DNA of 50,166 nt from JBQTHP01 sp052389755 (GTDB lineage Bacteria; Pseudomonadota; Gammaproteobacteria; Steroidobacterales; Steroidobacteraceae): the NCBI GenBank assembly GCA_052389755.1, contig JBQTHP010000045.1, forward strand, positions 1 through 50,166. The letters are read 5' to 3'. Position numbers and translations under genes: made by a program. This document shows positions 1 through 8,888 of this stretch, in pieces. How positions within the stretch are numbered: the stretch's first letter is position 1; every line of letters starts with the position of its first letter. Below the pieces are notes generated by a model. That model was not told the origin of the DNA. It searched no databases and saw only the letters and a program-made list of their open reading frames with translations.

Positions 1-1180
1 GCTCCCCGCCGTCGCGATCAGCGCCTGATCTTCCGCTCCAGCGCTCACGCAAAATGTAGTGCCGACTTTCGGCGCAAGGTATTGATTTACCGATCAGCCA
101 CCGTCGATTCTGCGCAAGTTGGGCTAGGAGCAGCGCGAGAACGATCAGGCCCCCGACGACGGGGATGCGCGTGATCAGATACGCGACCACGAGTACCAGG
201 ACGAAAGCGCCGATGCGCATCGGCGTCGTCACCGGTTTACCTCCACGCAGCCGCGGCAGCAGCCAGTCGCCCAGGGTCGCGACGGATGCGAGGTAGCCGA
301 GCGGCAGTAATACGACGTACAGGCAGAGCAGCAGCAGCGCGAGGGGGATCCCGACGAGGGTGATCGCGCAGAGCACGATCACCACGGGGATCGCGAGACA
401 CAGCGCGAGTCCGAGCAGGACCGCCGCCCATGGGCGTGAGCGCACGGAGTCCGTCACGGCGCGCGACGCTCCCGGCAGCAAGCCGAGAATCAGAATGCCG
501 ACGATGGTCCAGCCGGCGAGCCAGAGGAATGCCGCGAACGTAAAGAGCTTACGGAGGGCGTGTCGGTCGACGTCTTTCGAGGGGACGTGATGCACTCCAC
601 CTTGCACCTGCGCCGACGAATCGACGCGCGGAGCACGCGGTCCTCGATGAGTTACGCGGCCCTCGATCACGGCGCGCGGGCCGATCACGAGCTCGCCGCT
701 GCTCACGCCGACGTCGCCGTCGACACGGCCGTCGATGCGCACCTTGCCGCCCGCGATCTGCACGTAGCGGCCCGCGTGGCCGTTCAGCTCCACCAAGCCG
801 CCCGCCACGCTGAGGCCGTCGTTGATCTGGGCGCTTTCATCGATCCGGACTTCCCCGCCCGTAACGCGCGCGCTTCCGGCGATCGTGCCGCCGACCGAAA
901 CCTCGCCACCCGCCGCGTAGAGATCCTCGCCGACGTTGCCCCGCACCTGCACGCGCCCGCCCGCGAGTACAGCGTCGCCGCCGGTCGAGCCTTCCAACGA
1001 AACCTCACCGCCTGCGAGCAAGGCATCCCCCGTGACATCGCCGCGGAAAGCAGCCTCGTCGCCCGCGAGAAAGACGTCGTTCCCGATGCGCAGCGCCTGC
1101 TCGCGGCCGAGCGCGACGCCGGTCGCAGCGAAGGCCAACGCGAGCGATAAGAGTGCGAATGTTCTTCGTTCGTGTCTCAT
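1..1180 (-). CDS. Polymer-forming (bactofilin-like) membrane protein, truncated by window edge
   Basis: An uninterrupted reading frame runs from ATG 1180 to the left edge (393 codons, no stop). Residues 1-25 look like a signal peptide. Residues about 30-180 form a regular pattern of short beta repeats rich in Gly-Gly-Glu-Val and Gly-Gly-Arg-Val units (for example LAGGEVSLEG and YAAGGEVSVGG), as in bactofilin/polymer-forming domains. Several hydrophobic segments follow (about 215-235, 250-295 and 325-360). This N-terminal right-handed beta solenoid plus C-terminal membrane domain occurs in a known class of exported bacterial proteins of unclear function. After the last membrane segment the frame continues into polar sequence of different character, so the true C-terminus may be altered or lie outside. 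A scaffolding role is inferred only from the fold. Confidence 0.75.
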   Translation of the reverse strand, partial: MRHERRTFALLSLALAFAATGVALGREQALRIGNDVFLAGDEAAFRGDVTGDALLAGGEVSLEGSTGGDAVLAGGRVQVRGNVGEDLYAAGGEVSVGGTIAGSARVTGGEVRIDESAQINDGLSVAGGLVELNGHAGRYVQIAGGKVRIDGRVDGDVGVSSGELVIGPRAVIEGRVTHRGPRAPRVDSSAQVQGGVHHVPSKDVDRHALRKLFTFAAFLWLAGWTIVGILILGLLPGASRAVTDSVRSRPWAAVLLGLALCLAIPVVIVLCAITLVGIPLALLLLCLYVVLLPLGYLASVATLGDWLLPRLRGGKPVTTPMRIGAFVLVLVVAYLITRIPVVGGLIVLALLLAQLAQNRRWLIGKSIPCAESRHYILRERWSGRSGADRDGGE

Positions 1181-1221
1181 GGTGCGCTTCTCCCTTGCCC
1201 GCATTCTAGGAGCCTGTCCGA

Positions 1222-1647
1222 CTATTTCACATGGTGTGCGCCTGCCGTGCGCTGCGGCACGATCCACAGATAGACGACCGTGGCTTGCCTGAGATCCGTA
1301 TCGAACAGGTCCTGCTGCAGGAACTTCACTCGCTTCTGCACGCGCGCGTCCCGTGCGTTCCTGTCGCTCTCCGCGATGCGCTCGGGGTCGATATCGACGC
1401 CGACGCCGCGCGCTCCACGTCTTGCAGCCGCGACGACGATGCGTCCGTCGCCGGAGCCGAGATCGTAGAGCACGTCCGATACTTCGACATGCGCCATCTC
1501 GAGCATCTTCCGCACGACGCCGTCCGGAGACGGAACGTACGGCACGTCCTTCTTTAGTTCGGGCGCGTTGTCGGGCGGCGCTTGCGCGAACGCAAGGCTA
1601 GTCGCGAGAGCGATGCTCGTGAGCGACGCGAGCAGGGGTAGCTTCAT
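1222..1647 (-). pseudogene. Exported class I SAM methyltransferase with internal deletion
   Basis: The frame starts at ATG 1647 with a good ribosome site (GGAG, 6 nt away) and encodes 141 residues. Residues 1-21 are a signal peptide. The family's VPYVPSPDGVV segment follows, then SAM motif I (YDLGSGDGRIV) and the acidic VDIDPERI. Family members are about 190-200 residues: after ATVVTLYLLPE they carry a further strand-helix block and end with a LYLW(T/I)VP tail. Here ATVV joins directly to YLWIVPQR, so roughly 50 residues of the fold's second half are missing while the frame is kept. The product is probably inactive. The first 50 bases overlap the end of the upstream permease, suggesting that gene also reads past its original stop. 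Confidence 0.7.
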
Positions 1648-3004
1648 CGCGATCTCCTTGGTCTCGAGGTTGAACCTTCCCGGCGCCCAGCATCCGCAGC
1701 ACCGGCAGGCCGAGCAGCAGCACCGCGACACCCACGAGCGCGCCGACGCCCGTGTACGCAACGCTCGACCAGAGCATGTAGGCGCTCGTCGCGCAGAAGG
1801 CGAGCGGCGTGAACGGGTAGAACGGCACGCGAAACGGCCGCGCCGCGTGCGGTTCCCGGCGGCGCAGGCGCAGCAGTGCAAGTCCGGTCATCAGGAAGAA
1901 CAGCCAGAACACCGGCGCGGTGTACTCGACGAGCGTCTGAAAGCCGGTGCGTGTTCCGGCGCCGAGCGCCACGAGCAGCAGCGCGATCGCGCCCTGCACG
2001 AGCAGCGCGTTGCGCGGGGTGCCCGCGCGGGAGTTCCATCGCCCGAGAATCGCGAGAGGCGTGAAGTCGCATCCCACGGCGTGATTGCACCGCGCACCCG
2101 TGATGATCGTCGCGTTGATGGACGTGAGCGAGCAGACCGCGACGAGAAGGCTCACGACGACGACGCCTGGGTCGCCGAACGCGCGGCGCATGATGTCCGC
2201 GCCCACCGCATCCGATGCCGCGACCCCTTCACGTCCGAGCGCGTGCAGAAAGGCGAAGTTGACGAGCAGGTACAGTGCGGTGATGAGGCTGATGCCGAGC
2301 ACGAGCGCGCGCGCGATCGGTGCGCGACCCCCGCGCACCTCCGCCGACACGTACGCGGCCTCGTTCCAGCCGCCGTAGGTCAGCAGCACGAACACCATGG
2401 CGGCGCCGATCGATGCCGTGCCGGGCACGGTAGACCGCGGCGTCGCGACCTGAGCTTCGAGCTCCACTTGACCGGTCTGGCTCAGCGCCACGATCACGAC
2501 GGCGAGCAAGCCTGCGATCTCGATGCTCGTCAGCACACGCTGTGTGTGCTTGCCCTCGCGAATCCCGAGCACGTTGATCAGCGTCAGCACGATGACCGCT
2601 GCCGCGGCGTACATGACCCCCGACTGCGCGCCGGCCAGGGGAAGCGCGGCGGCCGCGTAGTCGCCGAAGACGAAAGCAAGCAGAGCGATCGAACCGGTCT
2701 GCATCACCGTGAGGCGCGCCCACGCGAAGAGGAAAGCCGGTCGGCGACCGAACGCGCGATACAGAAAGTGATAGTCCCCGCCCGTGCTCGGATACGTGGA
2801 TGCGAGCTCCGCGTAGCACAGCGTGCCGATCGTCGCCACGGCTCCGCCGGCGAGCCACAGGAGCAGCACTGCAGCGTCGCTGCCGCTGTTCGCGGCGACG
2901 AGCGAAGGGGTCTTGAAGATGCCGGCGCCGACGACGATGCCGACGACGACGAAGATGGCATCCGCGACCGACAGCGTTCGCGCGGGACTGTGGGCCGGGT
3001 GCAT
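1598..3004 (-). CDS. APC-superfamily amino acid permease
   Basis: 468 residues with about 12 hydrophobic segments. The first holds the APC substrate-binding signature GAGIFKTPS (about residues 26-34), and a later segment holds GGWNEAAYVSAEV, typical of the LAT/amino-acid permease branch. It probably imports or exchanges amino acids across the inner membrane; the substrate cannot be read from sequence. The last 30 or so residues (GKVQPRDQGDRDEATPARV and on) are charged, unlike a permease tail, and are encoded on top of the methyltransferase start at 1647, so the native stop was probably lost. It is divergent from the cytochrome-like gene at 3186, with 181 bp between them. Confidence 0.85.
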   Translation of the reverse strand: MHPAHSPARTLSVADAIFVVVGIVVGAGIFKTPSLVAANSGSDAAVLLLWLAGGAVATIGTLCYAELASTYPSTGGDYHFLYRAFGRRPAFLFAWARLTVMQTGSIALLAFVFGDYAAAALPLAGAQSGVMYAAAAVIVLTLINVLGIREGKHTQRVLTSIEIAGLLAVVIVALSQTGQVELEAQVATPRSTVPGTASIGAAMVFVLLTYGGWNEAAYVSAEVRGGRAPIARALVLGISLITALYLLVNFAFLHALGREGVAASDAVGADIMRRAFGDPGVVVVSLLVAVCSLTSINATIITGARCNHAVGCDFTPLAILGRWNSRAGTPRNALLVQGAIALLLVALGAGTRTGFQTLVEYTAPVFWLFFLMTGLALLRLRRREPHAARPFRVPFYPFTPLAFCATSAYMLWSSVAYTGVGALVGVAVLLLGLPVLRMLGAGKVQPRDQGDRDEATPARVAHEHRSRD

Positions 3005-3185
3005 GGGTTCTCAACGTTGAGGCTTGGTACCTGTTCCAGTAGCATCGCTCCGACCACAGTGCCGCGGGAAGCCCGCGGCCTCGAGCCAAACGGGAGGAGG
3101 CGTTCGGCGGCAGCCGAACGCCGGGCACGCATCTTGCGATCGTGGCGGCGAGCGGCGCACCAACTCAACCGCCGCCGTGAGTGCC

Positions 3186-3824
3186 ATGTTCCACAGCGTG
3201 CAATCGGCGCTCGACCCGGCGGGTCGCGGGGCCGGACGGATGGGCGAGCTCGTCCGGGCAGTAATGCTCGGCTGTACGCTCGTGTCCGTCGTCGCTGTTC
3301 TGCTCTACGTGCTGATCATCGGCGAGGCGTTCTCGCGCGATGCTTCGCACGAGCCGCTCCGCATCGAAGTGACCGCCAGGCGTTCATGGTGGGAAGTGCG
3401 CTACGCGCCGCAGGCCGCGGATCGTGTGCTCGCGAACGAGTTGCGGGTGCCGGTCGGACGTCCCGTCGAGGTGGTTCTGTCGGCGGACAGCAATCCGGAG
3501 TCGCGGACCGTGCTGACGGTGATCGCGGAAGAATCCGTCGATTTCGACGAATGGCTCGCGCGTCAGTCCGCGCCGAGCGTCACGCCGACCGATCCGACCC
3601 TGCAGGACGGACGGGCGGCGTTCTTTCGCGGCGGCTGCGACGCTTGCCACGCGATTCGCGGTACGGCCGCGCGCGGGCGCGCTGGACCGGACCTTACGCA
3701 CGTCGGCACTCGGGGCTCGCTCGCCTCGGATGCGCTCGACGGGCACCTGCGCGCCGCCAGGGATTCGCACGTGGCGAACCGTGAGCTGCGCGCCATAGCA
3801 GCGTATCTGGCGAGTCTCAAGTAA
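3186..3824 (+). CDS. Cytochrome c oxidase subunit II-like protein with fused cytochrome c, CuA region missing
   Basis: 212 residues from ATG 3186. The N-terminus (SALDPAGRGAGRMGELV) matches the start of caa3-type CoxB, and LRIEVTARRSWWEVRYA is the periplasmic entry of the cupredoxin domain. Where CoxB carries the CuA ligands (His, the two Cys of a GQCAEFCG-like loop, a later His and Met), this protein passes from VGRPVEVVLSAD straight to RTVLTVIAEE, so all CuA ligands are absent. Only one of the two usual membrane helices is visible. A cytochrome c module follows with CDACH, but the usual distal GNxMP methionine segment is also missing. No coxA or coxC is adjacent. It is a decayed coxB or a repurposed membrane-anchored cytochrome; an active oxidase subunit is unlikely. 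Confidence 0.7.
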   Translation: MFHSVQSALDPAGRGAGRMGELVRAVMLGCTLVSVVAVLLYVLIIGEAFSRDASHEPLRIEVTARRSWWEVRYAPQAADRVLANELRVPVGRPVEVVLSADSNPESRTVLTVIAEESVDFDEWLARQSAPSVTPTDPTLQDGRAAFFRGGCDACHAIRGTAARGRAGPDLTHVGTRGSLASDALDGHLRAARDSHVANRELRAIAAYLASLK

Positions 3825-3844
3825 CGCTGATCGCTCTTCGGGCG

Positions 3845-4370
3845 ATGGACGGCGTCCTGAACATCGCTTCCTACAACGTCCACAGCTGCGTGGGCACGGA
3901 CCTGCGCTGCGACGTGACGCGCGTCGCGAAGGTGATTCGCGAGATGAAGTGCGACACCGTCGGGCTGCAGGAAGTGTTCGGCCGGCACGGAGAGCATTGC
4001 GATCCGCACCAGCTCGAGCAGCTCGCACAGGAGACGGGCATGAGCTCGGTCGCCGGCGCGACACTCATGCTCACGGGTGGTCACTACGGCAACGCACTGC
4101 TCACCCGGCGGCGCGTCCTCGCCGTTCAGCGCCACGACCTGAGCTTCGCCCGCTGCGAGCCGCGCGGCGCGCTCGAAGTGGATCTCGAAGTCGGCGCTCA
4201 CGTCGTGCGCGTGCACGTTTCCTGTGTGGCTGCCGATGCTGGCGCTCGATCGCATCTGGGTGCGCCCGCGGTCCGCGCTTCGCAGCTTCCGCGTGCATCG
4301 CTCGGCGCTCGCGCGTCACGCATCCGACCACTGTCCCGTGAAGGCAGTCGTAGTCCCCGGAGCCTGCTGA
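3845..4370 (+). pseudogene. Endonuclease/exonuclease/phosphatase family gene, internal deletion with frameshift
   Basis: ATG 3845 opens a clear EEP-family N-terminus: ASYNVHSCVGTD, then VGLQEV with the metal-binding Glu, and the conserved block ending GALEVDLEVGAHVVRVHV (to about 4221). The expected next part (THLGL, the GDFN metal site and surrounding strands, about 80 residues) is absent. The family C-terminus reappears in another frame as LALDRIWV, SALARHASDHCPV, ending at TGA 4368-4370. The SDH active-site motif is thus present but out of frame. The original frame runs on to 4567 with unrelated sequence. This is a broken gene, 20 bp after the CoxB-like gene. Confidence 0.75.
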
Positions 4371-4375
4371 CGGGC

Positions 4376-6823
4376 TCAGCGCGCTTGCCGCTCACGCGCG
4401 ACGTCATTCTCGATCCGCGCGATGAGCTCCGGGAATGCAGGTTCGCGCTGCATGCCGGCAAACGAGGGATCCGCACGCATCCACCACGCTCGACGCCAAC
4501 CGAGCTTGTGCGCGCGCTCGAGCGCAGCGAGAGCTGCCGCGGACTCCTGGCGCAGCGCGTGAACTGAGGCACGCAGGTACTCGAGCCCATGCCATACGTG
4601 GCCCTCCCGCTCCAGATCGTCCAGGTGCGCCATGAGCGCCGCGAGTCGCTCTTGCGCGCTCGCCGGATCGCCGCTGCGCATGGCGATGGTGGCCAGCGTG
4701 AGCTGGCTCGACCGGCCCCAGCGGATGCGGTAGGGGTTCCTCAGGACTTGTGGCGTCGCGGCGGTCAGATCGATGCCGCGCTTCGCGAACTGCCGCGCTC
4801 GCTGCAGATCGCCCGCCAGCAGGGAAAGAAGCGCCAGATCGAGCGCGAACTCGGTATCCACGATGTCTTCGGCGACTTCCTCCTTGAGATGTCGTGCAAG
4901 CGCGGCCTGATCGCGCGTTGCCACGTACCAGAAGCCCTTCTGAATGCGTGCGTACGGCTGATCGGGCAGCGAAGCGCTGATCGCCTGATCGAAATGTTCG
5001 CGCGCACTGTCGAGGAGCCCGAGGTCGAGATTGACCCAGGCGAGCTCGCTCAACAGATCGACGCGCTGCGGATTCTGCTCGAGCGCAGCGCGGTAGCCGT
5101 TTACGGCCCCGACGAGATCGCCGTGAGAGAGAGCGATGAGCGCTACTCCCCAGTGAGCGTTGGGCAGATCGGGCCGCAGCTCGATCGCGCGATTGCAGGC
5201 CTGCTTCGCCTCCTCGTACTGGCCCAGGTTCTGACGCACCAGGCAGATCCGGATGTGCAGCATGAAGTGCAGCGGGTCGAGCTCGACGGCACGCCTGAGA
5301 TTCGCCAACGCCTCGCGCGGACGACCGTCATACTCCAGCGCCGCCCCGAGGCGGACGTAGCCGTCCGCACTGTTGGGACTCAATGCCACGGCGCGCATGA
5401 GGTCCTTCTGAGCCGACTTCAGACGCCATTGCTCGCTGTGCAGCGTGCCGCGTGAAGCGTAGGCCTCCGCGAGGCGCGGATCGAGATCGATCGCCCGCTC
5501 GATGAGCGGCAGCATCTGCGCTTCGACGTCTTCAATCGGGCGGTTCATGTAGTAGTAGCCGGCCATGTGCGCATCGGCGAGTCCCGCATAGGCCAGCGCA
5601 AACTGCGGGTCTCGCTTGATGGCGGCGCGATAGTAGTCGAGCGCCTTCGCCAATGACTCCGGTGTGCGTTGCAGTTGATGGTAGCGGCCGAGCAGATACG
5701 ACTCGTACGCCCGCATGTCACGGGCCCGCGGCTCCGCCAGTCTGACCTCATCCTCCTTTGTGAGGCTCACTTGCATCGCCCCGACCACCGCGTGCGCGAT
5801 CTCCTGCTGGATGTCGAGCGAGTCGGTAAACGGGCGCTCGAAATCGTCCGACCACTCGTGATAGCCGGTCTGCGCATTGGCAAGGTGCGCGGTGATTCGC
5901 ACGCGTTCGCCGCTGCGACGCACGGATCCCTCCAGCACGTGCGTGACTCCCAGTTGCCGGCCGATCTCGCGCACATCGCGTGCCGCGTTGCGAAACATGA
6001 AAACGGACGTACGCGCGACGACGCGCAAGTTCGGCAGCTGCGCCAGGGAGTTGAGCAGCTCCTCGGTGAGCCCGTCGCAGAACGGCGCGTTGGCGTGATT
6101 CTCGGTGAGATCGACGAACGGCAGCACCGCAATTGCCGGGGCTGCCGCTGCCGTGCTCGTCGACCGCGGCTGCATCGACGTGATGTCGCCGCCCCAGCGC
6201 CACAAGGCCGCCCCGATGCCCAGGACGACCAGGACCGAGAGCGCGGCGACCCGCAGCGAACGAGCGCGCCGAATCAGCTCCTGGAGCAGCGGCGGGCGCC
6301 AGTCCGCATCGAGAACCTCGTACGTGGCGATCGGATCGGGGATGTTCTTGACGTGTCGCGCGCCCGCAAACTTGAGTCTCGCGGGCAGCCTCTTCTTCAC
6401 GTGTTCGTACACCGCGCCGGAAATCAGGATGCCTCCGGGAGCGGCCAGCGACTGCAGGCGGGCCGCTACGTTGACTCCATCCCCGAAGAGCGTGCCGTTT
6501 TCCTCGATGACGTCGCCGAGGTTGACTCCCACGCGCAGCGACATGCGCCGCTCCGGAGGGAGCGATTCGTTCTCCCTCGCAACCGCCTGCTGAATCGCCT
6601 GCGCGCAGCGCACGGCATTCACGGCACTCGGAAACTGCGCCATGAGGCTGTCGCCGACGCTGCCGAATTCGCGGCCGTCGAACTCTTCGACGAGCTGCTC
6701 GAAAAGCGCACGCCGCACCTTCAATGCGGCAAGCGTTCCCGAGTCGTCGACGCCCATCAGCCGGCTGTATTCGACGACATCAGCCGCCAGGATCGTGGCG
6801 ATCTTGCGCCCATGCTCGAGCAT
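4376..6823 (-). CDS. Adenylate/guanylate cyclase-like protein with FlgO-like and TPR domains
   Basis: 815 residues. Residues about 5-175 form a class III nucleotide cyclase domain: ATILAADVVEYSRLM carries the first metal-binding Asp, and GSVGDSLMAQF the second metal site region; FGDGVNVAARLQ is also typical. A transmembrane helix lies near 190-212, then a FlgO-like/TolB-N-like segment (IAVLPFVDL, FCDGLTEELLNSL, HVLEGSVRRSGERVRITAHL), then tetratricopeptide repeats from about 380 to 720. Architecturally it belongs to a large proteobacterial group of membrane cyclase-TPR proteins whose signals are mostly unknown. The gene appears intact and lies alone between the damaged EEP gene and hslU. Confidence 0.85.
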   Translation of the reverse strand: MLEHGRKIATILAADVVEYSRLMGVDDSGTLAALKVRRALFEQLVEEFDGREFGSVGDSLMAQFPSAVNAVRCAQAIQQAVARENESLPPERRMSLRVGVNLGDVIEENGTLFGDGVNVAARLQSLAAPGGILISGAVYEHVKKRLPARLKFAGARHVKNIPDPIATYEVLDADWRPPLLQELIRRARSLRVAALSVLVVLGIGAALWRWGGDITSMQPRSTSTAAAAPAIAVLPFVDLTENHANAPFCDGLTEELLNSLAQLPNLRVVARTSVFMFRNAARDVREIGRQLGVTHVLEGSVRRSGERVRITAHLANAQTGYHEWSDDFERPFTDSLDIQQEIAHAVVGAMQVSLTKEDEVRLAEPRARDMRAYESYLLGRYHQLQRTPESLAKALDYYRAAIKRDPQFALAYAGLADAHMAGYYYMNRPIEDVEAQMLPLIERAIDLDPRLAEAYASRGTLHSEQWRLKSAQKDLMRAVALSPNSADGYVRLGAALEYDGRPREALANLRRAVELDPLHFMLHIRICLVRQNLGQYEEAKQACNRAIELRPDLPNAHWGVALIALSHGDLVGAVNGYRAALEQNPQRVDLLSELAWVNLDLGLLDSAREHFDQAISASLPDQPYARIQKGFWYVATRDQAALARHLKEEVAEDIVDTEFALDLALLSLLAGDLQRARQFAKRGIDLTAATPQVLRNPYRIRWGRSSQLTLATIAMRSGDPASAQERLAALMAHLDDLEREGHVWHGLEYLRASVHALRQESAAALAALERAHKLGWRRAWWMRADPSFAGMQREPAFPELIARIENDVARERQAR

Positions 6824-6866
6824 GACGCCCCCGGTTTCGCGCGAGTATATCCGCGCGTCGCCCGAG

Positions 6867-8207
6867 CTACAGAATGTAGCGGCTCAAGTCCTCGTCCTTG
6901 ACGAGATTCCCGAGGTGATCGTCGACGTACTTCGCGTCGATCGTCACCGACTGGCCGCTCTTGTCGGCGGCCTCGTAGGACACCGTCTCGAGCAGCCGCT
7001 CCATCACCGTGTGCAAACGCCGTGCGCCGATGTTCTCGGTGCGCTCGTTCACGCTGAAGGCGATCTCCGCGATGCGCCGTACGCCGCTCTCGGCGAACTC
7101 CACCTTCACGCCCTCGGTTTGCATGAGTGCCCGGTACTGCGTCGTCAGCGACGCATCGGGCTCCGTGAGGATGCGCACGAAGTCCTCGACCTTCAGCGAG
7201 CTGAGCTCGACGCGGATCGGCAGGCGGCCCTGCAGCTCCGGGATGAGATCCGAGGGCTTCGAGAGATGGAATGCTCCGGATGCGATGAAGAGCACGTGAT
7301 CGGTCTTGATCGGGCCGTACCTCGTCGTGACGGTCGAGCCCTCGACCAGCGGCAGGAGGTCGCGCTGTACGCCCTCCCGCGAGACATCCGCGCCGAGCGT
7401 CTCCTGCCGGCGCGTGACCTTGTCGAGCTCGTCGATGAACACGATACCGTTCTGCTCGGCGTTCCGCACCGCCGCGGCCTTCAGCTCTTCTTCATTGATG
7501 AGCTTGCCGGCTTCCTCCTCGATGAGGAGCTTCAGCGCCTCCTTCACCTTGACCTTGCGGGTGCGCGTGCGATTGCCGCCCAGGTTCTGGAACATCGACT
7601 GCAGCTGCTGCTGCATCTCTTCCATGCCGGGCGGCGCCATGATCTCGACGCCCATCGGCATCGAGTGCAGCTCGATCTCGATCTCCCGGTCGTCGAGCTG
7701 GTTCTCGCGCAACATCCTGCGGAATTTCTGCCTCGTCTCGGCATCGCGCGGCTGCTGCGGTTCGTCGGTCGAAAAACCCATCATGCGCGCTTTCGGCAGA
7801 AGCCCGTCGAGCACGCGCTCCTCGGCCGCATCGGCGGCGCGCTCGCGCACCTTCTCCATCTCCTGCTCGCGCGTCATCTTCACGGCGACGTCGGCGAGCT
7901 CCTTGACGATCGAGTCGACGTCGCGCCCGACGTAGCCGACCTCGGTGAACTTCGTCGCCTCCACCTTCACGAAGGGTGCATTCGCGAGTCGCGCGAGACG
8001 GCGCGCGATCTCGGTCTTGCCGACACCGGTCGGGCCGATCATGAGGATGTTCTTCGGCGTGATCTCCTGCCGCAGCGGCTCGTCGACCTGCATGCGCCGC
8101 CACCGGTTGCGCAACGCGATTGCGACCGCACGCTTGGCCGCGTCCTGGCCGATGATGTGCTTGTCCAGCTCTCGGACGATCTCTTTGGGGGTGAGGGATG
8201 CGGACAT
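6867..8207 (-). CDS. hslU: ATP-dependent protease ATPase subunit HslU (ClpY)
   Basis: 446 residues, the normal length. It is an AAA+ unfoldase that forms hexameric rings, unfolds cytosolic substrates and feeds them into HslV. Visible motifs: N-terminal PKEIVRELDKHIIGQ, Walker A GPTGVGKT (58-65), the inserted I-domain (about 110-235), Walker B IVFIDELDK, sensor region IASGAFH, and the C-terminal LSRYIL tail that inserts into HslV pockets to activate the protease. It lies 130 bp downstream of hslV, separated by a REP-like repeat. All conserved elements are present. Confidence 0.97.
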   Translation of the reverse strand: MSASLTPKEIVRELDKHIIGQDAAKRAVAIALRNRWRRMQVDEPLRQEITPKNILMIGPTGVGKTEIARRLARLANAPFVKVEATKFTEVGYVGRDVDSIVKELADVAVKMTREQEMEKVRERAADAAEERVLDGLLPKARMMGFSTDEPQQPRDAETRQKFRRMLRENQLDDREIEIELHSMPMGVEIMAPPGMEEMQQQLQSMFQNLGGNRTRTRKVKVKEALKLLIEEEAGKLINEEELKAAAVRNAEQNGIVFIDELDKVTRRQETLGADVSREGVQRDLLPLVEGSTVTTRYGPIKTDHVLFIASGAFHLSKPSDLIPELQGRLPIRVELSSLKVEDFVRILTEPDASLTTQYRALMQTEGVKVEFAESGVRRIAEIAFSVNERTENIGARRLHTVMERLLETVSYEAADKSGQSVTIDAKYVDDHLGNLVKDEDLSRYIL

Positions 8208-8228
8208 GGATACCTTTCAGATGGCTAC

Positions 8229-8321
8229 CGGCTTCCGCCTTCCGACTTCCGGCCAGAGCAAGAGCGGTAACCCGAACGTTCGCGGTGACCCTCTGACCGG
8301 AAGGCGGAAGTCGGAAGCCGG
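8229..8321. repeat. REP-like inverted repeat, copy 1 (hslV-hslU gap)
   Basis: The left arm (GGCTTCCGCCTTCCGACTTC, from about 8230) is matched by a reverse-complementary right arm (ACCGGAAGGCGGAAGTCGGA...) around a central region of about 45 bases. Copies with the same arms lie at 10582, 20151 and 28823. Confidence 0.8.
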
Positions 8322-8337
8322 AAGTCGGACGCCGGCG

Positions 8338-8883
8338 CTAGCCCTTCAACTCGTCGATCACCAGATTCCGGTTCGTGTAGATGCAGATGTCGGCGGCTAT
8401 ATCCAACGCGTGCTGCACGATCGTGCGCGGCTCGAGCTCGGTGTTCGCGACGAGGGCGCGCGCGGCAGCGAGCGCGAACGAGCCGCCCGAGCCGATGGCG
8501 GCCACGTCGTTCTCCGGCTCGATGACGTCGCCGTTGCCCGAGATCACGAACAGTTTCTCGGGGTCGCCAACCAGCAGCAGCGCTTCGAGGCGACGCAGGT
8601 AGCGGTCCTGGCGCCAGTCCTTCGCAAGCTCGATCGCGGCGCGGGTGAGGTTGCCGTGTTTCTCGAGCTTGCCCTCGAAGCGCTCGAACAGCGTGAAGGC
8701 ATCGGCCGTGCCTCCGGCAAAGCCGGCGAGCACCTTGTCGTTATACAGACGGCGCACCTTGCGGGCGTTGCCCTTCATGACCGTGTTGCCGAGCGTGACC
8801 TGACCATCCCCGCCCATCGCGACGACGCCATTGCGCCGTACGGCGAGGATCGTGGTGCCGTGCGGATTGAAAGGCTGAGTCAT
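8338..8883 (-). CDS. hslV: ATP-dependent protease proteolytic subunit HslV (ClpQ)
   Basis: 181 residues, an N-terminal-nucleophile (proteasome beta-like) threonine protease that forms a double hexamer capped by HslU. The core GTTILAVRRNGVVAMGGDGQVTLG is diagnostic. In E. coli the catalytic Thr directly follows Met1; here the aligned Thr is residue 10, behind a 9-residue leader (MTQPFNPHG) that must be removed, as in some other bacteria with a HslV propeptide. Later conserved elements (GFAGGTADAFTL, AAIGSGG, IYTN) are intact. It follows xerC closely (5 bp) and probably shares its transcript. Confidence 0.96.
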   Translation of the reverse strand: MTQPFNPHGTTILAVRRNGVVAMGGDGQVTLGNTVMKGNARKVRRLYNDKVLAGFAGGTADAFTLFERFEGKLEKHGNLTRAAIELAKDWRQDRYLRRLEALLLVGDPEKLFVISGNGDVIEPENDVAAIGSGGSFALAAARALVANTELEPRTIVQHALDIAADICIYTNRNLVIDELKG

Positions 8884-8888
8884 GACGC

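Noticed and set aside
1568..3784. Long plus-strand open frame of 738 codons across the permease region
   Set aside because: It is an antisense shadow of the permease in GC-rich DNA; the sequence is Arg/Glu/Asp/His-rich with no domain, and the minus-strand genes are clearly real.
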